Positions 1 to 8,281 of a stretch of DNA of 64,000 bases are shown piece after piece. The stretch comes from Haloprofundus halophilus. GTDB lineage: Archaea > Halobacteriota > Halobacteria > Halobacteriales > Haloferacaceae. Position 1 is the stretch's first letter. The number at the start of each line of letters is the position of its first letter. Under the pieces are notes generated by a model. It did not search any database, was not told where the DNA came from, and worked only from the letters and a program-made list of their open reading frames with translations. A program made the translations under genes and the position numbers. The stretch covers positions 682,001 through 746,000 of the forward strand of contig NZ_QQRR01000001.1 in the NCBI RefSeq assembly GCF_003439925.1, given 5' to 3'.

Positions 1-383
1 CGCGCGTGCAGCGACACGAGGAGGAGAAACGAGAGTAGCAGCGCTGTTCGCGTGTGGTAGCCGAGAAGCAGCGCCAACCCGCAGAGGCCGGCGAACAGAA
101 ACAACAGCGCCTGAACCCACAGGGAGCCCGAGAGCGTGTGAACCGAGAGCTGTGAGAGTGTCGGGTACAGGTCGTACAACAGCGCTCGCGGGAGTACGCC
201 GGCGTCGGTGTAGAACGCCTCTAGATACCGTGCGCGGAGGGCGAGGTCGGCGACTAGCAACAGACCGAGCGAGATGCGAAAGGCGGCCAGCGCTCGCGTG
301 TCGATGCCGAAACGCGCCGTGAGCGCCGCCGCGAGGCGAGCGCGGACGCTCGCCGCGGGAGGAGGGCTTCTCGAATCGCTCAT
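1..383 (-). CDS. HTTM-domain membrane protein (partial, runs off left edge)
   Basis: The first 127 codons of a protein whose C-terminus lies outside the window. The N-terminus has a short polar leader, then a Gly-Ile-Asp-Thr-Arg stretch followed by a hydrophobic helix (about residues 30-50, containing RISLGLLLVADLALRA), the phrase FYTDAGVLPR, and another strong membrane helix near 88-106. This order matches haloarchaeal HTTM proteins, multi-pass membrane proteins related to vitamin K-dependent gamma-carboxylase; their substrate in archaea is unknown. The ATG at 383 is the only sensible start because an upstream ATG at 420 meets a stop at once. It is followed on the same strand by nothing visible here. 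Family call is from memory of the sequence style. Confidence 0.75.
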   Translation of the reverse strand, partial: MSDSRSPPPAASVRARLAAALTARFGIDTRALAAFRISLGLLLVADLALRARYLEAFYTDAGVLPRALLYDLYPTLSQLSVHTLSGSLWVQALLFLFAGLCGLALLLGYHTRTALLLSFLLLVSLHA

Positions 384-497
384 CAGCACGGAGCTACGAC
401 GGGTCGGGGTATTCAATCATTCCCATCGGGACTCCGACCGAAACGAACCCGAACGGACGGCGGACCGCCGCACTGTCGGTGCTGTCGAACCGAGGCG

Positions 498-1592
498 TCA
501 GTCGTCGTCCGCGGGCGGCGCACCGGCTTCCCCGAAGGCGCGGGCGGCCTCGCGGACGCGAGCGCCGATTCCCGGCGTCTCCTCGCGTTCGACGGGGCCG
601 TTTTCGCGGATCTCTTCGAGGCTCCGCGGGAACTCCCGCAGGTCGTAGTGGATGCCGATGCCGGCTTTCGCGCCCTGCCCCATCGCGACCGGGACCTGGT
701 TGTGGCCGGGGACGATGTCGCCGACGGCGACGACCCCTTCGACGCTCGTTCGCCCGTGGTCGTCGACGGCGACGGTGCCGTCGTCGTTGAGGTCGCAGCC
801 GAGCTGCTCGGCGAGGTCGGTGTTGTAGTTCGAGCCGTACATCGGGAACCCGCCCCGATACTCCCGGAACTCGCCGTCGTCGAACTCGAACCCATCCAGC
901 CAGCCGTCGTCGCGCTTTCGCATCCCCGTAATCTCCGCCTCGACGACGTCGACGGGGTGCGCGCGGAGTTGCTCGTCGGTCTCGTCGCTCCACTCGGGGT
1001 CGTCGCCGCGAAGCAGCAGGTCGACCTCGTCGGTGAAGTTGAGCATGATCATCGCGACGTGGGCGGCGCTCTCGCCGTTGCCCATCACGTACACCGGCCG
1101 GTCGACGAACATGTACGCGTCGCAGTGCAGACAGTAGTGTAGCCCCTTCCCCGTCCGCGGCAGCGGCGGGTCCGGTCGCTCGTCCGAGAAGCCGGTCGCG
1201 ATGACGACGCGCCGAGCGAGGAACTCGCCGTCGTTGCCGACGAGGTGGAACCGACCGTCGTCGGTCCGTTCGGCCTCGGTTATCAGGTCGCGGTGAAACG
1301 TCGCGCCGTACTCTTCGACCTGTTCGCGGGCCGTCTGCAGAAACTCGTTGCCCGAGACGTCCTCGGTGACGCCGATGACGTTGTGCGTGTCGAGCATCAT
1401 CGCGGCGCGGCCGCCGCCCCGGTCGACGACCGCGGTGTCGTGGCCGAGCCGCGTCGTGTACAGTGCCGTCGAGAGTCCGGCGGGGCCGCCGCCGACGACG
1501 ACCACGTCGTACGATTCCGTCGTACCGCTCGACGCGTCTCGCGCGTCGGCGTCGGAGTCGGCCGGGTCGCCAGCCGCTGAGGTCTCACTCAT
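498..1592 (-). CDS. NAD(P)/FAD-dependent oxidoreductase, thioredoxin-reductase-like
   Basis: A 364-residue flavoprotein. An acidic N-terminal tail of about 27 residues precedes a Rossmann FAD site (GGGPAG, residues 34-39), a redox-type Cys pair C154-L-H-C157, a second dinucleotide site (GNGESAAH, about 171-178) and the C-terminal FAD signature ending in GDI (291-293). This is the FAD-NAD(P)-FAD plan of thioredoxin reductase, normally reducing a thioredoxin-like partner. The Cys pair is CLHC rather than the usual CATC, and a tail of roughly 45 residues follows the core, so the partner may differ. An AGGAGG stretch lies 3 nt before the ATG, but a TATA-like TTATTAAA about 27-33 bp upstream points to a nearly leaderless mRNA. 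It stands alone; no thioredoxin gene is adjacent. Confidence 0.85.
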   Translation of the reverse strand: MSETSAAGDPADSDADARDASSGTTESYDVVVVGGGPAGLSTALYTTRLGHDTAVVDRGGGRAAMMLDTHNVIGVTEDVSGNEFLQTAREQVEEYGATFHRDLITEAERTDDGRFHLVGNDGEFLARRVVIATGFSDERPDPPLPRTGKGLHYCLHCDAYMFVDRPVYVMGNGESAAHVAMIMLNFTDEVDLLLRGDDPEWSDETDEQLRAHPVDVVEAEITGMRKRDDGWLDGFEFDDGEFREYRGGFPMYGSNYNTDLAEQLGCDLNDDGTVAVDDHGRTSVEGVVAVGDIVPGHNQVPVAMGQGAKAGIGIHYDLREFPRSLEEIRENGPVEREETPGIGARVREAARAFGEAGAPPADDD

Positions 1593-1680
1593 TAGCCTCC
1601 TTTTAGAACGGTTCCCGTTTAATAACTTAGCTCGCGTGCGACCCGTGCGCCCGCCCGCGAAACCGTGACACGGACCTCCG

Positions 1681-1769
1681 GTGTCGGGTCACAAACCCCC
1701 AGTGTCGGGTCACGAACCGTCGGTGTCGAGCTACAGACCCCCGGTGTCGAGTCACGAACTCCGCTGTCG
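1681..1769. repeat. 21-bp intergenic tandem repeat, four units plus partial
   Basis: Units start with GTGTCGGGTC or GTGTCGAGTC at 1681, 1702, 1723 and 1744, followed by a decayed fifth unit near 1764. The array sits between the methyltransferase end (1793) and the upstream region of the flavoprotein gene. It has no spacers and is not a CRISPR. Unit length is a multiple of three, so it stays open in frame, but no start signal suggests it is translated. Confidence 0.8.
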
Positions 1770-1792
1770 CGTCGGCGGCGACGAGTTCTCGC

Positions 1793-2446
1793 TCACTCCA
1801 CGACGGCGTAGCAGTTGCCGCTGGAGACGAACACGTCGACGGGCGCGAGCCCGCTCGAATCGAGGTCGTCTCGGAACTCGTCGGGGTCGTAGATGTGGTA
1901 GAAGCGGGGAACGCGCTCGCCGCCCGGGAGCGTCCAGTCCACGGTCGTATCGAATCCCTCGCTCTCCTCGAACTTGCCGTGTTCGGTGCTCCAGGCGCTG
2001 ACGAGCGCCCGACCGCCGGGGCGGAGCACCCGCGCGAGTTCGTCGAGACTGTCGACTCTCGCCTCCCGCGTCGTGAGGTGGTGCAGCGTCGCCACGTACA
2101 CCGCGAGGTCGAACGTCTCCGCGCGAAACGGCAACCGCGCGGCGTCGCCGTGGACGAGCGAGACGTCGAAGCCGCGTTCCGTCGCGCGTTTTCGGGCCTC
2201 GCGGAGGAGCTCGCGGCTCACGTCGAGGCCGACGACGCGAGCGGCGTGTTCCGACAGCAACTCGCAGTGACGGCCGTTCGCGCAGCCGAGGTCGAGCGCT
2301 CGCGTCGCCTGCTCGTCAGCCGTCGACTCGGCGACGAACGACTCCACTTCGGGCCACGGGTACTCGCGGGTCGCCGCGAAGTGCTCGGCGATGGCGTCGT
2401 ACGTCGCTCGCGGGTCGTCGGTCGTAGGCGACGGGTCGCCGTCCAT
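1793..2446 (-). CDS. class I SAM-dependent methyltransferase, Trm9/ALKBH8-like
   Basis: A 217-residue methyltransferase. The opening phrase ATYDAIAEHFAATREYPWP closely resembles the N-terminus of eukaryotic Trm9/ALKBH8 tRNA wobble-uridine methyltransferases. SAM motif I is LDLGCANGRHCELL, then VHGDAARLPF (motif II region) and the helix-strand ATLHHLTTREARVDSLDE with ARVLRPGGRALVSAW. The C-terminus carries PRFYHIYDPDEF and a final GNCYAVVE, as expected for the Trm9 fold. The likely role is methylating a carboxymethyl-type modification on U34 of tRNA, which is inference from family resemblance; a small-molecule methyltransferase is possible. It is monocistronic, with about 135 bp between it and the pilus operon. 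Confidence 0.75.
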   Translation of the reverse strand: MDGDPSPTTDDPRATYDAIAEHFAATREYPWPEVESFVAESTADEQATRALDLGCANGRHCELLSEHAARVVGLDVSRELLREARKRATERGFDVSLVHGDAARLPFRAETFDLAVYVATLHHLTTREARVDSLDELARVLRPGGRALVSAWSTEHGKFEESEGFDTTVDWTLPGGERVPRFYHIYDPDEFRDDLDSSGLAPVDVFVSSGNCYAVVE

Positions 2447-2583
2447 GGTGGTCCGTTCGTCGGCGAGGATAAACCAGCTACGACCCGCATCGGTTCAACC
2501 CACAGGGCTTCGACCCGCACCGGTTCGGCTTGCGTTGCGCCGACCCGCGCAAATCGTCGTCGCGTGCGGCCGGCGCTCGGCGC

Positions 2584-4746
2584 TCACAGCGCGACGAACG
2601 CGAGTGAGGTCAGCGCGAGCAGGGCGGCGACGTGTTTGATGCCGTCCGCGGGCGTTCCTTCGCCGAGTTGCCCCGCGACGACGCCGGAGCACACCGCGTG
2701 GACGACGCACATGTGGTACAGCGTGAGCGTGTACAGTTCGACGGCGACGTCCGAGAAGCCGACGAGTCCCGCCGTCGTCCCGGAGGCGGTACCCGCGTCC
2801 GGGGCGGCCGCCTGCGCCTCCTGGACCGCCGGGACGAACGCGAGCGTCAGCGCGGCGACGATGGCGAGGAAGACGAAAAACGAGATGTAGATGACCAGCT
2901 GGTAGGTGAGCATCTCCTGGCGGCGCTCCTCGCGCAGGCGCTGGGTCGCCTCGGCCTCGTCGGCGGCGATGCGAAGCACCGGTCCCAGGTCGCCGCTGGC
3001 GCGAGTGGCGTTGGCGACGAGCGCCGTCGCCCGCGTCACCATCCCTGAGTCGACGCGGCGGTCGAACCGCGCCAGCGCCGTCTCCAGGTCCGCGCCCCAC
3101 TCGATGTCGCGCCAGAGCCGCCGTACCTCGGGCGTGAGCGCTCCCAGGTCGCTCTCTGCGACGCGCTCGAAGCTCTCGACGACGGTCAGTCCCGCCTCGT
3201 TGACGCTCGCCAGCCGGTCGAGGAAGTCCGGCACCGCCGCCTCGTAGGCGCGGATGCGGCGCTTCCGGAGTTGGTGGACGAGCGCGACGCTGCCGAAGGC
3301 GAGCACCGCCGCCTCGACGAGCGGCCCGTCGAGCGCCGTCACCGCGGCGACGAACTCGTCCGGTACCGCCGAGAAGTCGACGCGGACGGCGAACCACAGG
3401 AGTGCGAGCGGAGCGCCGAACAGCAGCGCTCGAACCGGCCGGTCGAGGAGCGCTCCGTACGGGTCCGAGAGCGTCGACCGAATCGGCCGGAGACGGTCGA
3501 ACAGTCGGAGCCGTTCTCGGTCGGCCCGCCGCCGGTCGGCCGCCCCGCCTCCCGCTCCGGGCTCGGCGGCGTCGGCCGTCGCCGTCCCGCCGTCGGTCAC
3601 GGCGCTGGTGTCGGCCACGGCGTCGGTGTCGGCTACGGCGTCGGTGTCGGCCGTGACATCGGTGTCGGGTACGGTACCGCCGGCGGTGCCCTCGTCGCCG
3701 GGGTCGAGGCGGTTCGACGGCGGTCGGTACGACTGGGTGAGACTGTCGACGTAGACGACGTACCCCGCCGTCGCCAGCGGGATACCGAGGTAGACGATGA
3801 ACCGCAGAATCGGGAGCGTGTCGCTCAGCACGAGGCCGATGACGACGAGGATAGTGACGAGCAGCAGCGGTCCGACGACCAGGAGCGAGACGTACGCCTC
3901 CGCGAACGTCGCCAGCAGTTCGAGATACCGGAGTTGTTGGGACTCGGCTTTCGACTCGTAGCGTTCGTACTGGTCGCGGAGGAAGCCCGAGAGGTTTCGA
4001 CCGCTCCCGAGAACGCTCGCGAGGTTCTCGCTGAACTCGGCGAGGTCCTCGCTGGGCGTCCGGCGGGCGGTCCGCGACAGCGCCGTCAGCACGTCGATGC
4101 CGAACGTCTCCATCTCGCGGACGGCGACGCCGATCTCGGTCGCCGCCTCGCCGTAGACGTCGTCGTTGTCGGCGAGCGTCGACAGCACCGTCGGAAACGA
4201 CGTGCCGCTTCTCGACAGCGCGTACGTGAACGCGACGGTTCGAGGGAGCGACGCGTCGATGCTGTTCGAGCGAGTGCGCGCCGTCGCGTCGTGGAGATAC
4301 CAGCGGAGCCAGTACGAACCGGCGCCGAGAGACGCCGCGAACACCCCGCCGAGTCCCAGAAGCAGCGAAAACCGAGCCGGGTGTCGAATCGACCCGGCGT
4401 CGTCGACGAGTGCGGTTCCGGCGAGGGTTCCCGCCGCTTCGAGCGAAGAGACCGAAACGAGGCCGACGGCGACGCCCAGACACGCGCCGACCAGCGCGAG
4501 CGCGGCCGAGAACAACAGCGTCCGCGCGGCGTGGGTGTAGTGCGTCTCGGCGACGTGGGCGGCCCGGAGACGGTCGACCTGCCGGGCTTTCCGGGGGCCG
4601 TCGCCGTCGACGAACTCGCCGAACAGGAGCGTCGACGCCCGGGTGAGAACGCGGTTCGTCGGCGGGTGCACGAGCGAGAGACAGAGCGGTACGCAGAGCA
4701 GCGCCGAGAGCGCGACCGCGGCCGCGACTCCCGTAGCGAGAATCAC
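2584..4746 (-). CDS. type II/IV secretion system F-family membrane protein (TadC/PilC-like, archaeal type IV pilus platform)
   Basis: A 720-residue inner-membrane platform protein. There are two GspF-type halves: a cytoplasmic domain around 165-280 followed by a hydrophobic pair at 285-335, then a second domain around 490-600 followed by membrane helices to the C-terminus. The start is a GTG at 4746 that overlaps the ATPase stop in GTGA, the normal coupling for these pairs; reading further upstream in the frame only runs antisense-like through the ATPase. The linker (about 360-385) is an Asp-Thr-Asp/Ala-Val repeat encoded by an 18-bp tandem repeat. It would anchor the ATPase and help assemble or retract a pilus. 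No pilin gene is in view. Confidence 0.88.
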   Translation of the reverse strand: MILATGVAAAVALSALLCVPLCLSLVHPPTNRVLTRASTLLFGEFVDGDGPRKARQVDRLRAAHVAETHYTHAARTLLFSAALALVGACLGVAVGLVSVSSLEAAGTLAGTALVDDAGSIRHPARFSLLLGLGGVFAASLGAGSYWLRWYLHDATARTRSNSIDASLPRTVAFTYALSRSGTSFPTVLSTLADNDDVYGEAATEIGVAVREMETFGIDVLTALSRTARRTPSEDLAEFSENLASVLGSGRNLSGFLRDQYERYESKAESQQLRYLELLATFAEAYVSLLVVGPLLLVTILVVIGLVLSDTLPILRFIVYLGIPLATAGYVVYVDSLTQSYRPPSNRLDPGDEGTAGGTVPDTDVTADTDAVADTDAVADTSAVTDGGTATADAAEPGAGGGAADRRRADRERLRLFDRLRPIRSTLSDPYGALLDRPVRALLFGAPLALLWFAVRVDFSAVPDEFVAAVTALDGPLVEAAVLAFGSVALVHQLRKRRIRAYEAAVPDFLDRLASVNEAGLTVVESFERVAESDLGALTPEVRRLWRDIEWGADLETALARFDRRVDSGMVTRATALVANATRASGDLGPVLRIAADEAEATQRLREERRQEMLTYQLVIYISFFVFLAIVAALTLAFVPAVQEAQAAAPDAGTASGTTAGLVGFSDVAVELYTLTLYHMCVVHAVCSGVVAGQLGEGTPADGIKHVAALLALTSLAFVAL
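3608..3679. repeat. 18-bp tandem repeat inside the GspF-family gene
   Basis: Four units beginning GTGTCGG at 3608, 3626, 3644 and 3662. On the coding (minus) strand they give acidic six-residue repeats such as VADTDA in the linker between the two GspF halves. Copy number could vary without breaking the frame. Confidence 0.8.
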
Positions 4747-6464
4747 CGTCTCGCCCCGTCGGTCGCCGGGTCGACGTGCGCGCCCGCGTCGGTGTCGACG
4801 GGTTCGTCTCCATCGGCGTCGACGCGCTCGTCCCCGGCGGCGACCCGCGCCATCGCGGCCTCGGCGTCGGCGTAGTACTGGTCGACGAACGCGGTGAAGC
4901 GGCGGAAATCCGAGATACCCTGCTCGCAGAGCGCGTCGAGGAACCGCTTTCGTCGGTCGAGTTCGCGTAGCAGCGTCGAGCGACTCCACCCGCGCTCGTC
5001 CTGAATCTCGCCGAGCAGGTCGCTGTCGTGGCGAGCGAACTCGTCGCGGCCGGCGTCCCACGAGAACGAGGCGGAGTAGTCGAGTTCGCCCGTCCGCTGG
5101 TCGATGCCGCCGAGTTCGCCGACCACCTTCGTGCGGCGGACGCGTTCGCCGTCGAAGCGGGCGAGCGTCTGTATCGAGAGGATGTCGAGCGACTGCACCA
5201 TCGCCCGCGGCACGTTGATCGGTTCGTTCTCCAGTCTGTTGATGACCGTCTCGATGCTGTCCGCGTGCATCGTCGAGAACGTCGTGTGGCCGGTGTTCAT
5301 CGCCTGAAACAGCGTGACGGCCTCTTCCCCTCTGACCTCGCCGACGAGGATGTACTCGGGGCGGTGTCTGAGCGCCGAGCGCAGCAGGTCGTACATGTCG
5401 ACGTCCGCGCCCTCGTGGCGGCGTTCGCGCGTGATAGCCGACAGCCAGTTGTCGTGGTGTAGCGCGAGTTCGCGGGTGTCCTCGATGGAGAGCACCTTCG
5501 CCCGCGGCGGGATGAACATCGAGACGGCGTTCATCGAAGTGGTCTTTCCGGACGCCGTGCCGCCGGCGAACACCAGCGACTTGTTGTGCTCGATGCAGAG
5601 CCACAGGTACGCCATCTGCTCGACGCTGAAGGTACCGAAGTCGACGAGGTCCACGGGGGTGAACGGCTCCTCGGCGTACTGACGGATAGTGAACGCCGAC
5701 CCGCGCGGGGTCACCTCCTCGCCGAGGGCGAGTTCCGCGCGCGAGCCGTCGGGCAGCGTCGTCTCGACGATGGGGTCGCCGACGGAGATGTGCCGTCCCG
5801 ACTGCTGGGCGAGGCGGACCACGAAGTTGTCGAGTTCGTCGCGGTCGAACCGGATGTTGGTCGCGATGTCGGCGTAGTCGTCGTGGTAGGCGAACAGCGG
5901 AACGCCGTAGCCGTCGCAGGAGACGTCCTCGATGCGCGGGTCGGCCAACAGCGGGTCGATGCGGCCGAAGCCGCGGAAGTTGCGGTGAAGGTAGTACAGC
6001 AGCGTGTGAAAGCTCTCCGCGTCCGGCGAGACGCCGTACGATTCGAGCAGTTCGCGGAGCGCGTCGGCCAGCGGGTCGTCTTCGAGCGCCGCGTTCGCGC
6101 TCTCGGCGGCGCTCGCCGCGTCGTCGCCGAACAGCAGCGGTTCCCGAACGTCCGTCGACACCCGGCCGAGCAGCCGTCGTTCGAAGGCGTCGAGGTCCGG
6201 TTCGACCGTGTGGTAGCGGTGGGCGTTCTCGTCGGCCTCGTACGTGACGACGACGTAGGCGTACGGCGCGTTCACCCAGTAGCGGTCGACCTCCTCGTGT
6301 CCGCTCGGCGGGTCGAACGTCGCGAGCGGTCCGTCGGTCTGCGGGCGGAGCGGGCGGACCGACACGTCGACGCCGCGCAACAGTTCGAGCGTTCGTTCCG
6401 CGCGCCGGCGAAGGACGTCGAACCGCGTCGGCGGGTCGTCGGGAGTTATCGAATCGTCTGACAT
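4743..6464 (-). CDS. type II/IV secretion system ATPase (archaeal type IV pilus / TadA-VirB11 family)
   Basis: A 573-residue hexameric ATPase that powers pilus assembly at the cytoplasmic membrane. Seen in the sequence: an N-terminal domain to about residue 230, Walker A GGTASGKT (301-308), the IEDTREL stretch (327-333), Walker B ILVGEVRGEE (372-381) and the His box TGHTTFSTMH (391-400). I chose the ATG at 6464 (MSDDS) over one nine codons upstream because it is better placed relative to a TTTTAAG TATA-like element at about 6510-6516. The gene overlaps the GspF partner by four bases (GTGA), so the two are translationally coupled. This pairing is typical of haloarchaeal adhesion or DNA-uptake pilus loci. 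Confidence 0.9.
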   Translation of the reverse strand: MSDDSITPDDPPTRFDVLRRRAERTLELLRGVDVSVRPLRPQTDGPLATFDPPSGHEEVDRYWVNAPYAYVVVTYEADENAHRYHTVEPDLDAFERRLLGRVSTDVREPLLFGDDAASAAESANAALEDDPLADALRELLESYGVSPDAESFHTLLYYLHRNFRGFGRIDPLLADPRIEDVSCDGYGVPLFAYHDDYADIATNIRFDRDELDNFVVRLAQQSGRHISVGDPIVETTLPDGSRAELALGEEVTPRGSAFTIRQYAEEPFTPVDLVDFGTFSVEQMAYLWLCIEHNKSLVFAGGTASGKTTSMNAVSMFIPPRAKVLSIEDTRELALHHDNWLSAITRERRHEGADVDMYDLLRSALRHRPEYILVGEVRGEEAVTLFQAMNTGHTTFSTMHADSIETVINRLENEPINVPRAMVQSLDILSIQTLARFDGERVRRTKVVGELGGIDQRTGELDYSASFSWDAGRDEFARHDSDLLGEIQDERGWSRSTLLRELDRRKRFLDALCEQGISDFRRFTAFVDQYYADAEAAMARVAAGDERVDADGDEPVDTDAGAHVDPATDGARR

Positions 6465-6741
6465 TCTGTTCTTCCGAAGTTCAGCGACCATTCCGGCGCA
6501 GGGGTCTTAAAACCGAGCGTCCAGCGTGAGCGGCGCGAGCGGGTGACCGAGCGCGACGTCGCGTGCAGTCGGACGAGCGGGCACGTCGACAACGACGGAA
6601 CCGTTCGTGGTCGTCATATCGACGACGGAGACAGTCGCGTCGGGGGAACCACATTCGGCGTCGGTGACGCGTCGAAACGGGTCGGTACCCGGACGACGGC
6701 GTTACGTTCATACCGCCTCGAACCGAACTTCCTGCTATCGA

Positions 6742-7218
6742 ATGAGGCGGGATTACTTCGAACTGGCAGTCGAACACATCGACTGGGTCGAGACCGGCGA
6801 CGCGCCCGAGAAGCCGACGGTCGAAATCGACTTCTACGGGCCCGCGGAACTCCTTCAGCGGCGGCTCTCGGACGTCGACGGGGAGCTGCTCGAGGCGAAG
6901 CAGACCGACGTCGCGTTTCGGCTCCAGGAATCGCTCGACGAGAACCCGGAGGCGCCGGGCGTCGTCAGCGTCACGAACCGCATCACCGGCGACTTCGTCC
7001 TCGAGCTGAACGAGGACGCCGACGACGTGTTGAAGTTCATCCGCGCCGCGCGCGAGTACGGCAAGGCCTCCGGCGACGACGACGGTCGGTACCGGGTCGA
7101 ACTCTCCATCGAGGGAGAACCGCTCGTCGCCTACGAGAAGACGACGTTTCTGGTTTACAACGCCGACGGCGACCTGATGCGACGGCGGAGTCTCATCCCC
7201 TCCGGCGTCGAACTCTGA
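6742..7218 (+). CDS. DUF5793 family protein (haloarchaeal, unknown function)
   Basis: A 158-residue soluble acidic protein. It begins MRRDYFELAVEHIDWVE, a stretch I recognise from the haloarchaeal DUF5793 family, and continues with a beta-rich pattern (PTVEIDFYGP, VVSVTNRITGDFVLELN, YRVELSIEGEPLVAYEK) and no membrane segment, signal or obvious catalytic motif. The in-frame upstream codons are Arg/Ser/Thr-rich and unlike a haloarchaeal protein, so the ATG at 6742 is preferred. It is divergent from the pilus operon and 87 bp before the next gene. Its function is unknown; family naming is from memory. Confidence 0.75.
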   Translation: MRRDYFELAVEHIDWVETGDAPEKPTVEIDFYGPAELLQRRLSDVDGELLEAKQTDVAFRLQESLDENPEAPGVVSVTNRITGDFVLELNEDADDVLKFIRAAREYGKASGDDDGRYRVELSIEGEPLVAYEKTTFLVYNADGDLMRRRSLIPSGVEL

Positions 7219-7273
7219 GTACCGGTCGGCCGGAGTCATTCTCCGCCGCTCGAAACGTCGCCCGAATCACGCC

Positions 7274-7281
7274 GCTTATAA
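7274..7281 (+). promoter_or_regulatory. TATA box for the UDG-like gene
   Basis: CTTATAAC lies 25-32 bp before the GTG at 7306, the spacing of an archaeal TATA box giving a leaderless transcript. This supports the GTG as the true start. Confidence 0.6.
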
Positions 7282-7305
7282 CGCTCAGCCGCCGTATTCG
7301 CCCCC

Positions 7306-7932
7306 GTGAAGAACGTCACCGACCGCACGAGCAACCCGTTCGGCATGCGGCCGTCCTGCGCCGAGTTCGTCCCCGGCTACGGCGACGCCAACGCGCACTT
7401 CCACGTCGTCGGCGACCACCCCGGCGTCCACGGCGGCGCCGACGCCGGCGTCCCCTTTACGAACGAGGCGGGTCTGAAACTCCAGGAGGCGCTCGTCGAC
7501 GCGGGGTTACTCCGCAGCGCGGGCGACGAACCGGACGTTGACCGGACGTTTCTCTCGTACCTCCACATGTGCGTCGCGGAGACGACGCCGACGCAAGCGG
7601 AGTACGACGACATGGAACGCTTCTTCGACGCCGAACTCCGCGCCATCGCCGCGCACGTCATCGTGCCCGTGGGCGCGCGGGCGACGAAGCACGTCCTCGA
7701 GACGTACACCGCTCAGGCGTGGAAAACCGAAATCGACATGGAGAAGCTCCACGCGACGGAGATGCGCGGTAGCGGCTGGCTCGTCGTCCCGGTCAAAGAC
7801 CCCGCGGAGTGGGAAGACGACGACGCCGACCGCCTCGTCGAAGCGCTGTTGACGCTCCAGTCGACCGACTACCGCCGCGAGACGGACCTCGGTCGATTCC
7901 TCCCCGGCGGCGAGTCATACCTCGTTCGCTGA
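7306..7932 (+). CDS. uracil-DNA glycosylase family protein
   Basis: A 208-residue protein starting with GTG. It shows FVPGYGDANAHFHVVGDHPGVHGG, resembling the active-site and uracil-pocket region of family-4/5-like uracil-DNA glycosylases (GDxPG-type), then VPFTNEAGLKLQEAL, the conserved SYLHMC region and a late HVIVPVGARATKHVL strand-helix with VVPVKDP near the position of the C-terminal catalytic loop. The expected role is removal of deaminated cytosine (uracil) or a related nucleic-acid hydrolysis. Fe-S cysteines of family 4 are not evident (few Cys), so enzymatic class is uncertain. It is a single gene convergent with the acyl-CoA synthetase gene. Confidence 0.75.
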   Translation: MKNVTDRTSNPFGMRPSCAEFVPGYGDANAHFHVVGDHPGVHGGADAGVPFTNEAGLKLQEALVDAGLLRSAGDEPDVDRTFLSYLHMCVAETTPTQAEYDDMERFFDAELRAIAAHVIVPVGARATKHVLETYTAQAWKTEIDMEKLHATEMRGSGWLVVPVKDPAEWEDDDADRLVEALLTLQSTDYRRETDLGRFLPGGESYLVR

Positions 7933-8281
7933 GTCCGATTCGAAAAATAATTATAATTACCGGTGCTTCGAGACGACTGTCCAGCGATGCGGACGCGTTT
8001 TTACGTTGTTGGCGTATCCAACAGCTTCTCGCCCACTTTCTGTTCGATTTGCCACCATCATCGAGTGTTCAGGCCGATATTGGACTGAACCGAGGATTTT
8101 TATTAGAATATATCAAATCGGTAGTTGGCGCGCGTGGATGCCCATGCCGCCGCTTGCGACTGCGGACTGGTGCTCACCGCAGTGGCTTGGTCAGAGACGG
8201 TCCGCGCTGCGGACCGTCTCCTACTCTTCCGAGCGACGTCACCTCGGCCGCGACGACGCCGTCGAAACGTAACTGGTCGAG
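7933..8281. other. 349-bp gap with low-GC segment between convergent genes
   Basis: No convincing gene. From about 7940 to 8115 the sequence is clearly AT-richer than its surroundings (for example AATAATTATAATTACC near 7947-7962 and ATTTTTATTAGAATATATC near 8096-8114). Open frames crossing it have non-haloarchaeal residue use. It looks like a remnant of foreign or mobile DNA, but I could not match it to any transposase. A strong hairpin follows at 8194-8220. Confidence 0.5.
8194..8220. terminator. perfect 12-bp hairpin between convergent genes
   Basis: GAGACGGTCCGC at 8194-8205 pairs perfectly with 8209-8220 across a three-base loop (GCT). It lies 60 bp beyond the acyl-CoA synthetase stop and could limit read-through from either side. 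There is no T-tract beside it, so a terminator role is only inferred; it may instead be a short palindromic repeat. Confidence 0.4.

Noticed and set aside
2495-4875. Long open frames on both strands overlapping the secretion-platform gene
   Set aside because: They are rich in Arg, Pro and Ala, lack domains, and are typical antisense shadows of GC-rich acidic-protein genes.
8006-8272. Open frames across the AT-rich island as a transposase remnant
   Set aside because: I could not match any transposase motif (no DDE spacing), so only the low GC is reported.
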